Positions 1 to 10,175 of a stretch of DNA of 64,000 nucleotides are shown one piece after another (position 1 is the stretch's first letter; every line of letters begins with the position of its first letter). Below the pieces are notes generated by a model. That model ran no database searches and had not been told where the DNA came from. It saw nothing but the letters and a program-made list of their open reading frames with translations. The stretch comes from Panorpa germanica (Eukaryota; Arthropoda; Insecta; Mecoptera; Panorpidae): positions 2,046,001 to 2,110,000 of the forward strand of contig OY783208.1 of NCBI GenBank assembly GCA_963678705.1, written 5' to 3'. A program made the translations under genes and the position numbers.

Positions 1-310
1 CTATAATTTATGCATTCAAATATAATATGATCCAAAGTTCCTTCTTCACCACATTGACATCTATCGTCGGATTTAATATTAATTTTGTACAGGTGAGCTG
101 GACAGGTGAGTTATACAATGATTACTTTTGATTCTGATTATAGTTGATATCATTTTGCGGGGCTCATTTCTAAACCATCTCTTCTTACTTAAATTTGGAT
201 GTAACATATAATAATCTCTTCCTTTTAACTGACTTTTGTTAATGAAATCTTGGTTTCTTAAATTGAAGTTTAATTATTTGATCTTAATACTTAATTTGGT
301 AATTTTGTTA
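1..310 (-). mobile_element. LINE1 copy a, 3' part, cut by window edge
   Basis: Reverse-strand copy of the LINE whose best copy is at 14.64-15.61 kb. It covers the end of the RNase H-side reading frame and the zinc-knuckle region (CQCGEEGTLDHI in the other copies), and no long frame remains open. The paired CAGGTGAG repeats at 90-112 that break the frame in the other copies are also present here. The LINE 3' end lies off the left edge and the 5' side stops near 310, so this is a 5'-truncated insertion or remnant. Confidence 0.8.
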
Positions 311-1534
311 TCAAGCTATAAATTGAAAATGACACCATTTTGATTTAGTACGTTTTATCATCATAAACTGTTGCTTTAGCAGCATCCCACCCCGACGGAA
401 CAAAGCGGTAGTTCTTATACATCTACAAGAGTAAAATTTTGCGCAAAATGCTACAAGGCTTGATCGTGCGAATCTTCTAAGATCTTAATCTTTCTTTATT
501 CCACAAATAAATGACTTAGCTTGAAATTTTTTTATAATAATTTATTTCGTAGAGCATAGTTAAGTTTTTACAAAATATTTCAACAACTTTCAACCTATTT
601 TACAACTATTTAACACCCGTCACAAATTTTCGGGCCAGTTAAACTTAGTTTTCATGGTCTATTTTTGATGTTCCAACTAAGACGTTACAAAGTTTTAAGT
701 TTTACGTAGTACGCTTCATTCACAGCGCTAAAGAGGGTTGTTTTATCAGTGTGTTGGATGCTACAGTCGGCACCAACTTTTGGAAAAGTGTTTATAAAAG
801 AATCAAGCAGTGAGAAGAAGAAGACAACGTGCAATAAATGGAAACCTTTGAAGACTTTAATATTTAAGTAATACAATATCAATTCATCCCAATGTGATTG
901 TCTTATTGGAATCCCAAATTGTTTGTATCATTTGTTTTAATTCATTCAACAATAATAAACCTATTTTAGATATTGTAAAAGAGATAACTATCAACAACAA
1001 CAATTTATGAAATTTGGTTCTTGTTTAGAAATAGTATGCATAATTTTTTTTTATTGCCAATTTTCCTGGAGCGCCAGTTTTTAAAAAAACTTGCCATAGT
1101 AGTGTTCATTCTTTTTTTTTACACCACGATGAGTTAAAGTTGACAGAAAGTAAAAATCTTTAAAAAATTTATGGAAAAAAATAATTTCGATTTATTTTTG
1201 TGTAAAAACTACTAGCATTCTGGAATTTTTAATGGTTGTGATGGATAGCAGTGCTATTTAGGTTGCTGATACAAAAAAAAACAGAAATATTTGAAAGATT
1301 GAGGTAATGGTAGTTAAAACATCTTAAGGTGTTTCAATCTTCGAATTTTTTTTCTTTTTTTCTTGTGTAGTCATGAGCAGGACCACCCTCTGGTGCCCGC
1401 TTATCGTTGAATATTGGGACACCCTGTATATTCATTACTTTATTAATTTTTATGTTGAGTCCCGATTGGAATAACTTTAGTAGGCATGCTACATTAACAC
1501 CTAATTCGGTCCAGACATATATTACGAGCAATTC
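311..1534. other. AT-rich DNA without recognisable gene
   Basis: No coding signal is visible; short frames here are chance openings in AT-rich sequence. The 15-mer GGGACACCCTGTATA at 1416-1430 is of a kind often found at ends of arthropod transposable elements, so an old element end is possible there. Confidence 0.5.
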
Positions 1535-1755
1535 TACTTCCCAGGTAGAAAATTGACTTGGAGTGCAGGCTTAAGACTTGAAAGTAGCGTTATTAAAGCG
1601 TTATTAAAGCTTGGTATACAAGTTAACTGCAAGGTTGCTCCTAGAATAGTATACAACACAACTCTAAACGAATAATTAAGCATTAAAATTAGCTATCTAG
1701 TAGCTTATTTTCCAAGCGTTCTATGAAATTTGTTTTGCTCATTTTATAAGCGTGG
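1535..1755 (-). repeat. R-K repeat, copy 1
   Basis: Inverted copy of the segment at 5250-5455. Both share the stretch from the paired 'AAAATTG..CTTGGAGTGCAGG' motif through 'GCTTATAAAATGAGC'. The family is not identified. Confidence 0.65.
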
Positions 1756-2225
1756 CGAAAACTTGCTGATAGAATAAAATACATGCATTTTCCGATTTAT
1801 ATATTTATTTATTTATATATTATGATAACAATTTACTTCGGGTAACAAAACAAATGTCAAATACGTGAAATAGCTTTATTAGCGGCTTGAAAATAAATAT
1901 AGATTATTATTAATTACTTTTGGTGTCGAAATTATATATTTTTTACCATAAAGTGAGTTATAGTTCTAATTACGAGAGTTCGGCGGCGACTCATACTTAA
2001 AATAAGTTGTGGGGCATAAACTGCCGATAAAACTAAAAAGCACTGATGCACTTATTTTTCTATAATGTATATAGAAACGAATAAAACAAAATTCATTATC
2101 ATATTATAGATTTATACCGCTCTTATAACCTCTTTTAAGTATAAGTCGCCGGCGAACTCTCGTGATTTGGACTATACATAAATTAAATAGGTTTATTCAC
2201 CATAAAAATAATTTTGAAGTGAAAT
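1756..2225. other. AT-rich DNA, nothing recognised
   Basis: It holds two similar GAG/CTC-rich motifs (around 1975-2010 and 2135-2165, each near 'GGCGGCGACT' or its complement) in inverted orientation, suggesting a decayed inverted-repeat element of about 190 bp. No coding frame is seen. Confidence 0.4.
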
Positions 2226-2935
2226 GTATATGCTAGTATTGGAGGTTATGCCAAGTTATGAATTATTAGTTATATTAAATATTATATTCAATAAATATCG
2301 TTGTGCCCTTATAATACATTACAGTGACAAAGATATGAACGGGAAAAGTAAGTTTTTATTGTTGAAATTAATTAATTACAAAGTTACTCCTGACAAGCAG
2401 GAGAAAGAAAGAAGTAGCGAGGAAACAGTTAAACTTCAGTCCAGAAAAATAGAGGATTTTCGGAAAGGAGGTAAGGACAAGAGGTGGATGACGGAGATAG
2501 AGACAATAATAAAACAGTAAAGTAAGAGAGTCAAGAGGAAATAGTAAAGATAGAGTGTTTATGCCTGTAATAGACATAAGTGGAGAAGTGAAAACGAAGA
2601 GAGAAGGCAGGAAGGATAGTGAAAAGATAATAGAGGGTTTGTCGAGAGGAGACAAGGAAGGCAAGAGGTGATAGATGAAGATACAGGCAATAAGGAAGAA
2701 GAAGCAGGAAACGGTGTGAATAAAGGAGGAGTAGGGGACATGAAGAGAGAGGATCAAGAAAAGAAGAAACAGAAAGTACTATTCGAAGTAGTAATAGTCT
2801 AGAATAGTTTAAGTTTAGTTTTAACTTTGAATTTATATGAAATGCATTAAGAAATATAATACTGTAGATTGTAAAGCCGAAAGGCACACAATTAATATAA
2901 TAAATAACAACACATTTTGCTTTTTAGAATAATAT
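2226..2935 (+). mobile_element. LINE2 copy a, 3' end fragment
   Basis: The frame at 2224-2520 ends in a segment (KIEDFRKGGKDKRWMTEI) matching the region after the zinc knuckle of the LINE2 copy at 41 kb (ILKGGKEGNRWMAEI). Its purine-rich 3' part (about 2560-2910) recurs inverted at 49.8-50.35 kb, and both end in the LINE2 tail signature 'TTGTAAAGCCGAAAGGCAC' followed by an A/T-rich tail. The zinc knuckle and reverse transcriptase are missing, so this is a strongly 5'-truncated or decayed copy. The family is a non-LTR retrotransposon, Jockey/R1-like; the clade is uncertain. Confidence 0.7.
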
Positions 2936-3440
2936 ACTGATGGTGCGGTACTGAATTAAGTGATTAAATGAATTATCAACAGAATAGAAAGAAGATCTTA
3001 ACACGATTCAAAGTACGTAAACACAGAGCAATATATAGACTTCAAGGAGAAGAAAATAGTAATATTAAAAGAAAGTAATCTGAGTAAGATTGGGTATTGG
3101 TTTCAAATAAAATCCACCATTTATTAAACTATTGATGTACGATTAAATTCTCATGTCTATTATTATATCAGTTAAAGAATTATTTCGTTTTCAGAGTGTT
3201 CGTATACTTTTCTGCAAAAGTCAAAGCCTAAAATTACTTCAACAATTGGAACAGCATTTACCCAATCACAATACTGGGATGGTAATCGAAATAGGGATCA
3301 AAATTCTAAAATTCTAAAGAGAATCGTTATATGAAGAACACAACATTTTATTTATCGATTTTGTTAAAAAAAAATTGAGAAATAAAATATTTAACTATTA
3401 AATTTATATTTATTTCTTTTGTTATATATATTTAACTTAA
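2936..3440. other. AT-rich DNA, nothing recognised
   Basis: No coding signal and no clear similarity to the other repeats of the window, apart from the TTAA target at 3437-3440 of the next element. Confidence 0.4.
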
Positions 3441-3726
3441 GGTGAAACGGTACTTGGCCATTTTAGAATTTAACTAAAAAATATAGCAATATTCATTTTC
3501 AAAACTTATTTTTGCGATTCCAACTCATTAAAAGTCAGTGGAAGAAAGCTTAAAATGTAGATACGTTATTCATCTAACTAATTGCAGCTTTAGATTTTGA
3601 TTCGCGTTTATAGTTACTTACATAAAACGATTTAAACATAAAAAACATGTTTTGATAATATTTAACCTGCTGTATAGTATCGTCCTCTATATTTCGCGAG
3701 AAAAAATGGCCAAGTATCGTTTCACT
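3441..3726. mobile_element. R-B foldback element, short form, TTAA-flanked
   Basis: A 286-bp element bounded by TTAA at 3437-3440 and 3727-3730. Ends are GGTGAAACGGTACTTGG and the complement of AGTGAAACGATACTTGG. It keeps one long arm (about 3480-3726) and only about 30 bp of the other, so it is a deletion form of the 526-654-bp copies at 21.9 and 44.4 kb. TTAA target sites are the hallmark of the piggyBac superfamily; assignment rests on that alone. Confidence 0.75.
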
Positions 3727-3880
3727 TTAAAATACGATATCCTCACAAGCGAGCTACAAGCTTCGTTTTCTATATTGGTACTAGCTAATCCTTGCGTAAA
3801 TTAATAAGCTTAAAACTGGCTAACGGCTTGCAAAGATAGCTTTATATAATCTAATTTCAAGATTAATTTCTACTTGGGAT
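3727..3880 (-). repeat. R-K-like repeat fragment
   Basis: The segment 3785-3880 is an inverted, diverged copy of 5150-5220 (shared AAATTAGATT..., TTTGCAA..., 'AGTTTTAAGCTTATTA'). It sits directly inside the first intron side of the host exon. Confidence 0.5.
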
Positions 3881-3952
3881 GAATAAAAGCAGATCCGCTT
3901 CCCAACGATCTACCCTAGCGCCGGGCACTAAATTTAGCTCAAAATAACTCAC

Positions 3953-4133
3953 CATCTAACTTTCCTTTAGGTGTCACAACCCTGAAAGCGCTCATAGAAG
4001 GCGCTCTTCCACTTGTCGGGCTAGATGTAGTCCTGTTTTCATCAAGACCACCATGGGGGCTCAATCGGGAGCCCCCTCGAACTGCCAAACTAAAATCTAA
4101 CGGCATCGGAGGCAATGCACTTAATTCCATCAC
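3953..4133 (-). CDS. Probable first coding exon of a host gene (unknown protein)
   Basis: Start ATG is at 4133 (ATGATGG context). The exon encodes 60 residues beginning MMELSALPPMPLDF, then a Ser/Gly/Pro/Arg-rich stretch (residues 19-47) and ending SAFRVVTPKGKLD. Immediately after one more base comes the perfect donor GTGAGT (complement at 3947-3952), so the exon ends in phase 1; reading on would hit a stop four codons later. The GC content and ordered codon use stand out sharply from the surrounding AT-rich DNA, and the segment has no second copy in the window. I do not recognise the protein; the low-complexity N-terminus suggests a regulatory or signalling protein but that is a guess. No following exon was found in 1-3900, so the gene probably continues leftwards beyond the window. 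Confidence 0.65.
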
Positions 4134-4389
4134 GACGCAATTAAAAAAATAAATAAAAAATAAACAATTTATAAATTTATTAATCCACTAACACTTCTTT
4201 TTAATCTTTTAATAAAAAATCACGTTAAAAATTATCATTCTTAAAAAAATATCACTTCGTTTCACAAAACACATCACTTACAAAAATTACACTTATGTAC
4301 ACTTGTTTTTTTAATATAATAGAAAGTATATTTTTGCGTGGTGTATTTTTACTGGAGCCGTTTTCGACCGGATGCGTCTGCACTGGACT
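4134..4389 (-). other. Inferred 5' leader of the host exon, with a short upstream ORF
   Basis: This lies between the proposed start site (4389) and the ATG at 4133. It is AT-rich and contains an upstream ORF of 21 codons (4274 down to 4209, ATG TGT TTT ... TAT TAA) that could damp translation. A GTAAGT just before the upstream ATG could be an alternative leader splice donor. All inferred from sequence. Confidence 0.4.
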
Positions 4390-4421
4390 GATTTCGACGG
4401 TACTCTATTTAGTGTATTTAT
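4387..4421 (-). promoter_or_regulatory. Core promoter candidate: TATA-like box plus arthropod initiator
   Basis: On the minus strand an ATAAATA box (complement of 4415-4421) lies 26-32 bases upstream of the A of TCAGT (complement of 4387-4391), the arthropod Inr. Spacing is right for TFIID binding. AGACG and GGTCG, both fitting the DPE consensus, occur downstream but at +11 and +21, not at +28. The segment lies about 255 bp upstream of the exon ATG on the same strand and is richer in GC and CG than its surroundings. Confidence 0.5.
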
Positions 4422-5149
4422 TTTCGAGCATATATGGTTCGTTCTACATAATAACTCCTTGTATGTATTTACTACTATGAAACCACGCCTCCTTTTCATG
4501 AAGACACACCTATTTCAGTATTATATCAAAGTGATATCCCACGCGTATATAGTGATTAGCCACGCCTACTATCAGATATTCGAAACACACCTTCTATTTA
4601 TTATATATACAAGATTTATTTTAAATATATTTCAGATATTTTTATTAAGTATTTAAAGATAATATTAAAAAATATGTATTAAGCCCAACCTTTATTTCAA
4701 AATAAATCTTAATTTTCTTTCTGTCTCTCTCTCTCTCTAACATATATCATTATATACACTTACATCTTTTATCTCTTTCTATTATATTTAATTTCAAAAA
4801 TCATTTAATATTTAAAATATTATTGATAAATTTTTTGTCTCGTTTTTTCACAGTGCAAATTATATAGTGCTATTTCAGTTTCTTTTATTATATATAGATT
4901 GAATGTTTTTTAAAATTGAATATATTTAAAAAATTAAATACCATATCATAATTTTTCGGGCTGTGTAATTTACAAGAGAGGCGAGGGGAGTGGGTTTGTT
5001 GTAATAAACACTTTCTTCTTCTTTTTTGTACTAATCATTAGTCTAAAATATTATGTAAGGGACCTTTCAAAAGTTACGTCACACGCATAAAAAAAATTTA
5101 GAATTGTGAAAAGATGTGCCAAGCGCATGAAAATGAGTCATAAGTTGAA
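4422..5149. other. Upstream AT-rich DNA with CT run and G-rich motif
   Basis: No gene. There is a short (CT)n run near 4722-4738. The segment 4940-5030 (ACCATATCATA..., G-rich GAGGCGAGGGGAGTGGG, AAACAC..TTCTTCT) recurs in direct orientation at 5450-5540, bracketing the R-K copy. Confidence 0.5.
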
Positions 5150-5455
5150 ATAAATCTAGAAATTAGATTTTATAAACTACTTTGCAAAGCATTAGCTAGT
5201 TTTAAGCTTATTACTTTAGGTTGGTGCAAATAAAGGTGCAAGTTTGCGCTACGCTTATAAAATGAGCATACGAAATTTCATAAAACGCTTGAAAAATAAG
5301 CTACTATATAGCTAATTTTAATGCTTAATTATTCGTTTAGAGTTGTTTTGTATATTATGCTAGTAGCAACCTTGCAGTTAGCTTGTATACCAAGCCTTGT
5401 TCACGTTTCAAGTTTCAAACCTGCACTCCAAGACAATTTTCCACTTGGGTACCAT
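5150..5455 (+). repeat. R-K repeat, copy 2 (longest)
   Basis: It matches 3785-3880 (inverted) over its left part and 1535-1755 (inverted) over its right part, ending in 'ACAATTTTCCACTTGGG'. It is flanked by the direct G-rich repeats at 4940-5030 and 5450-5540. Confidence 0.6.
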
Positions 5456-5540
5456 ATCATATTTTCAGGGGTAGTGTAACTTATGAGAGGAGGAGGAGGG
5501 AGGAGGGGGGGTTTATGATAGCAAACACCTTTTTCTTCTA

Positions 5541-6336
5541 ATTTCTACAAACAAAATATCATTAATGAATTATCTTTTAATTACAAATTATTGTTGTTAC
5601 CATAAAAAGTAATAACATAATAGGAGGATATCGATTATATAATTCTATTATCAACTAAATAACCATACAAAAGAAATAAAATCAAAAAATATATTAATAA
5701 CATACATAAAAAAAGTCAAATTTAATTTCTTTTAAATATTTTTTTAACGGATTATATTTTTTTAGATTTTATAATAAGTGTCTGCTCTAATTTCATTTAT
5801 GGAGGGGATTTTAATTCTGCGCAGCGCAATCAAAACATATCTCTATCTCTTTCACGCAACTTATTTACCACCCCCACTTGAAAACATTATTTATCTCTTT
5901 CTGTTATACACAGTTTTGTATATCTCTGTTTCTATCAGTTTTTGTCAACGATATTTTTTGGTCGTTCTAGTGTATTCCTTTTATTTCAGACTTTTTGCGC
6001 ATTGAGATAATTCTAGTGGAGTCTTGCAGAGCTGTGAGGGAGTTGTGTTTTCCATCTGGTTGCCGTGGAAACCCAGGATTTTCATTGTGGAGTCACCAAC
6101 ACGTAATTCAGACGACATGGTCTTCATTACTGTTTTTATTTGGTTGGTATATACATAAATGAATTAATCAAAAACGAAACTTGATTAACCAGGCTATAGA
6201 TCTTCCAAAAGTTAACATTATTTTACAAATCGCATAATTAAAAAAGCTAAATTATCAACTACGCACTTTATTTTATACCTGATTGTGCAGGGTCTAACTT
6301 CAAGCTAGCTGTAAGATCAAGGTTTCTGCAGATGCC
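5541..6336. other. Non-repetitive DNA, no clear gene
   Basis: It is mostly AT-rich. 6000-6120 is a GC-richer, single-copy island that contains an X-box-like palindrome. The frame at 5778-6005 looks like chance. Confidence 0.45.
6059..6072. promoter_or_regulatory. X-box-like motif (RFX-type)
   Basis: GTTGCCGTGGAAAC fits RYYNYY-N2-RRNRAC, the consensus bound by RFX factors. It sits in a GC-richer unique island. A single motif match; function unproven. Confidence 0.3.
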
Positions 6337-6877
6337 AATGGGCTTGTGTCCTATGTCTTAATTTCTATAAAAGTGAACTATATATTGATAAAGTGGGTTA
6401 CTAGAAACTCAAATGTTCAATTATTTTTTAATAACTCCTTATATGTTAAGAGATATTAACAATTAAAAAAGTCATTTTGTCTCTTTAATTATTAAAGGGA
6501 TTCAACGCTGTACACATTCCAAATGCTTGTGACATCACAACCGCTGCCAACCTTACAGCTCATAAATCTCTGCTATATGTATTTATATATCAAAATATCA
6601 AATATTATTTACAGCTATTTCAAGGAACAATAAAGTTTCAATATTATGTCTGCTGTAACAGGGTTAAATAAAATAAAAACTTATTATTCTTTGACTTGAT
6701 TTGATTATTCGACTACCAACAGCTACAAAACATTACCACAGCACTGATCTACTCAAGAAATAACTGACGTTAAAATGCATTGCACGTCATACAAATTTTT
6801 AATTGCTATGTCTCCGTCAATATTTAGATATTTAATAAAATAGACACGCCAATACAAATTGATTAACATCAATTTCA
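6337..6877 (-). mobile_element. R-A element, truncated
   Basis: Begins with the R-A end AATGGGCTTGTGTCCT and runs through the conserved internal blocks (AAAGGGATTCAACG, GACTACCAACAGCTAC, TTAATTGCTATATCTCCGTC). It stops at 6877 before the other end, where an R-C fragment abuts. Non-coding. Confidence 0.8.
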
Positions 6878-6880
6878 GTC

Positions 6881-6985
6881 ATAGAGAACAAATAGGAACA
6901 TATACCTTTCTCTCTCGCACACATTTTGGACACACTTTTAATGTATACGAAACATAGGCTATTCACACTCCATATATATATGCTC
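6881..6985 (+). mobile_element. R-C element, terminal fragment
   Basis: Right-hand arm of R-C: CATAGAGAACAAATAGGAAC ... CTATTCACACTCC, AT run, TGCTC, then TA. The left arm is absent. Confidence 0.75.
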
Positions 6986-6987
6986 TA

Positions 6988-7135
6988 AGCGCTAAATCGA
7001 TAAAAATTAAAGAGAATGTTTACTCTCATGATAAATGATGTTAGTGCAAAACAACTCCAATACACCCTACAGTCGTATCGGTACGTGGTATGTATGTATT
7101 GTGACACAACACATGCAAAGAACACAGGAGTAGGC
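6988..7135 (+). repeat. R-M repeat, copy 1
   Basis: Inverted copy of about 50.83-51.08 kb; shared blocks are TTTACTCTCATGATAAAT, GCAAAACAACTCCAATACAC and GTGACACAACACATGCAAAG. Unknown family. Confidence 0.65.
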
Positions 7136-7545
7136 ATTATTTAGAACATCATCTTTATCAATTTTACTTTTAATGTATTGTCTATATATTTAATATCCTG
7201 TTCCACTAGATTGAATTTTTATATAATAGTAATCTTCAATTTGCACTTGCGGAGTTTTGATTGCCTCCCCCCCCTTTCTATTCCCCTTCTCCCTCGCACT
7301 AAGACCTCAAAAGAACTTTCTCATAAAATTGTAATTTGTGTGAACTTTGCACATAAAAAATAACGAGAAGAAAATCTTCGTTTAAGCTGTTACCGCCCCT
7401 CGCACACCACCCCTCCCCTGTCCATCCAATCATCGTAGCAATCCTCCAGAATTAGGATTACTGGGGCTATAACAGGATCTTGATTATTTTAAATCAAAAA
7501 CGATTTTCTTCTAGATATTCAAATTTCTTTGTAGTACGAAGTAGG
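7136..7545. other. Unique DNA with two C-rich tracts
   Basis: Pyrimidine tracts at 7266-7300 and 7396-7424 hold several C3-C8 runs; the opposite strand could form G-quadruplexes. No gene seen. Confidence 0.45.
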
Positions 7546-7735
7546 ATTTATTTTTAAAAGAAGTTCAATGTCAGTTTGTCAAAAATAAAGAAGTAAAAAC
7601 AATTTCTATTACTAATTGTTATTAAAAACAGCAATTTTAATTATTCCACATTCAATCGAACTGTCAAAATTTATATTACTAACGACGCATGCGCACCAAC
7701 TGAATTAACTTACCTAAAATTAAAACTCACAGCTT
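7546..7735 (+). mobile_element. R-D element, partial
   Basis: Block AGGATTTATTTTTAAAAGAA to GACGCATGCGCACCAACT, as in 29391-29580 and inverted in 37.0-37.3 kb. Terminal part missing on the left. Confidence 0.75.
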
Positions 7736-7930
7736 ATAAATATTTTGTTGCATTCATTATATTTGATAACAAAAAATAATAACGTAGTGCATTTCTTCAA
7801 AATGTGACGTCACAGTGCTATGGTGTCAAAGTGATATCAACTGCAAACAAGATTATTGGGATTACAGTTAATCTTAGGCGGAGCGTTTGACCGCCCAAAA
7901 CTCTGAACATCCTAATCGTACACTGAGAGA
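7736..7930. other. Unique DNA with a TGACGTCA palindrome
   Basis: TGACGTCA at 7805-7812 lies outside any recognised repeat. No gene. Confidence 0.4.
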
Positions 7931-8460
7931 AACTTATTTCTATAAAAGTGTACTATATATAGATAAAGTGGGTTACTAGAACCTCAAATGTTCAATTATT
8001 TTTAATAACTCCTTATATGTTAGGAGATATTAACAATTAAAAAAGTCATTTTGTCTCTTTAATTATTAAAGGGATTCAACGTTGTACACATTCCAAATGC
8101 ATGTGATATTACAACCGCTGCCAACATTACAGCTCATAAATCTCTGCTATATGTATTTATATATCAAAATATCAAATATTATTTACAGCTATTTCAAGGA
8201 ACAATAAAATTTCAATATTATGTCTGTCGTAACAGGGTTAAATAAAATGAAAACTTATTATTCTTTGCGTACTAGATACACTGGACTACCAACAGCTATA
8301 AAACATTACCACAACACTGACGTATCACACTACATGTTTCGTCATAAATATGGTCGACCATTTTTAGCGCTAAAACTACAATTCAAACTTTTAATTGCTA
8401 TATCTCCGTCAACATTTAGATATTTAATAAAATAGACACGCCAATACACATTTATTAATA
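7931..8460 (-). mobile_element. R-A element, partial
   Basis: Same order of internal blocks as 6337-6877. It lacks both terminal GGGCTTGTGTCC ends. Confidence 0.75.
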
Positions 8461-8783
8461 TTTCCGGCAGTGTACATATTTATTTATTTGCCTATCAACT
8501 CAGATAAATCTTTTCAAATAACCGACGATATTTAAATAATATAAACAATAGTATAGAATTGATATTAATGTAAAAGTAGCCGCCATGCCGCCTGTGAGAC
8601 AAAATGTGAACTACAGAGAAACCGTGTTAGGTCATCAATCAAATAGATCACTTCAGATTGACAACAAAAGACCATAGAGGACAACAAAACGATGCCGAAA
8701 TGTGGTAGAAAGTTGCTCAGCAGCACTGTGAAATATGTGATGGTTTAAATCTTGGATAAGGTTGTGAAATTGAATCGTGTTTT
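8461..8783. other. Unique DNA, no gene recognised
   Basis: A somewhat GC-richer patch at 8575-8720, not repeated in the window. No ORF of note. Confidence 0.35.
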
Positions 8784-8849
8784 AATGGGCTTGTGTCCTC
8801 ATTTTTTAGTGGTCGATTTTTCAATTGTTGATTGAACTTGATGTTAATA

Positions 8850-9436
8850 CGAGGCGTGTTTTTTTAAGTAAGTACCGTTTTGCGATTCCGCCTTTGCAGC
8901 GCTACGGTCGGCGTTCCGCGCATGCGCGCTGGTTACCTACATCTCTTGTCTACGCACTGACGCCATTACAGTCTGATTCTTCATTGTATACGTTGTTTAC
9001 TGAGTGTTTAAGATGCCTCCGACAATCGTGAGTCCCGCCGATTGTGAAGTACGGGCTGTTATACGATTTCTTAGTGCTAAAGGCGTAAAACCGATCGATA
9101 TTCATCGTGAGATCTGTGAAGTTTACGGACAAAACATTATGAGTGATGGAATGGTAAGGAAATGGGTGAGAGCATTTAAAGATGGCCGCACAAATGTGCA
9201 TGATGAAAAAAGTCAAAACAGTTGTGATACAGTGGTTAACAAGTCAGGCGGCAGAATTTTATGAGGAGGGTATTCAAAAACTGGTGCCACGTTATAACAA
9301 GTGCCTCAATATTCACGGAAATTATGTAGAAAAGTAGATTAAGGTACAGGCTTTCATGTAAAAATAAAATTATTGCGATATCTTTGCACGTCTTTTTTTA
9401 ATTCCAAAACGGTACTTGCTTAAAAGACACGCCTCG
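8850..9436 (+). mobile_element. Mariner M1 copy 1, internally deleted, both ends present
   Basis: Imperfect terminal inverted repeats: CGAGGCGTGTTTTTTTAAGT at the left, and at the right the complement of CGAGGCGTGTCTTTTAAGCA. It is flanked by TA on both sides (8848-8849, 9437-9438), the Tc1/mariner target duplication. Its 587 bp is about half of an autonomous mariner of about 1.3 kb. It keeps the N-terminal helix-turn-helix region and the last 35 codons of transposase, with the catalytic domain deleted. The host sequence is an R-A element. Confidence 0.92.
9013..9264 (+). pseudogene. Mariner transposase N-terminal DNA-binding domain, catalytic core deleted
   Basis: The ATG at 9013 opens MPPTIVSPADCEVRAVIRF, followed by the conserved mariner/SETMAR-type helix-turn-helix segment (KPIDIHREICEVYG, SDGMVRKWVRAFKDGRTN). 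After VHDEK the frame crosses a deletion junction and runs out of register. The authentic C-terminus (SQAAEFYEEGIQKLVPRY ... NIHGNYVEK) follows in another frame at about 9227-9337. All three catalytic acids are missing, so the product could bind DNA at most. Known full-length relatives are about 340-350 residues. Confidence 0.85.
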
Positions 9437-9800
9437 TAAATGTGTATTATCGTTTTTATTTGATTAAATATCCAATAATTGACGGAGATTTATCTATTTA
9501 AAGTTTTACTGCGTAATAATTCTGAAGTAATGTTATTTATTCTTCGTTTTATATCACGACATTATATTGAAACATTATGGGTCGACGCAACAGCTGCTAT
9601 AGCTTTGACGTTTAATTCTGCATCTCTTTTGCACTTCTCTTGTTTAACAGTGACGGTAAATGTTGGCAAATGGTAGTGGGGAAGAAGGTATGGAAGCAAT
9701 CGTTAATAACTTCTATAATATTGCAAATTGAATAAAATAATTGGATATTTGAGGTTATGACAGCCAACTTTATCAATATACAGTTTTAAAGAAATTCAGT

Positions 9801-9850
9801 TATACATAACCCAATATGGGTACATAACCCAAATGGGTACATAACCCAAT
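9801..9850 (+). repeat. Short tandem repeat, unit about 15-17 bp, 3 copies
   Basis: The unit is TACATAACCCAA(A)TGGG. GGGT and ACCC within the unit make each junction a small inverted repeat. Confidence 0.8.
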
Positions 9851-10175
9851 TGTCAAATCGACAATCTCGACAAGCTAACTCTGACAGTGGTTTCAGCAAA
9901 GCAAACTTTGATAAGATACAGAGAAGATTTATGATGATGTTAAATTTCGCACTTTCAATTTAGGCTTGTCATTGTGGAATTTGTTAAATAATAGTTTCAT
10001 AAATTATCTATTATCTACTATGGTTCAAAATCACTACAGTAGGACAGACATTATCAAATAGGGTTGCCAACCTTTCTCGTTTGAGAAATATATCTTCTCT
10101 AAAAACAGTAAGAATTTTTGCAACCGCCGCGCTTGTTCCACTTTGCCAAAATGTTAAATTCAGAACTTTGTAAAT
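9851..10175. other. Unique AT-rich DNA
   Basis: Nothing recognised. Confidence 0.35.

Larger units (their letters stand above)
8784..9790 (+). mobile_element. R-A element split by a mariner
   Basis: The R-A end AATGGGCTTGTGTCCTCA starts at 8784. The sequence runs to ...GATGTTAATA at 8849, is interrupted by the mariner at 8850-9436, and resumes at 9437 with TAAATGTGTATT. The inner half is more diverged than in other copies; the far end is unclear near 9780-9790. Confidence 0.75.

Noticed and set aside
90-112. CAGGTGAG repeats in LINE1 as splice donors
   Set aside because: On the minus strand of the LINE they look like GTGAGT donors, but they lie antisense to the LINE gene and arise from the CACCTGT duplication.
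2531-2887. Minus-strand frames rich in Leu/Ser/Phe opposite the purine-rich LINE2 tail
   Set aside because: They are mirror images of an A/G-rich 3' UTR; composition alone keeps them open.
9004-9012. GTG start three codons before the mariner ATG
   Set aside because: Eukaryotic translation starts at the ATG at 9013; related mariner proteins begin MPPTIV or similar.
9801-9850. CRISPR-like array
   Set aside because: Only three tandem units of about 15 bp with no spacers, in an insect genome.
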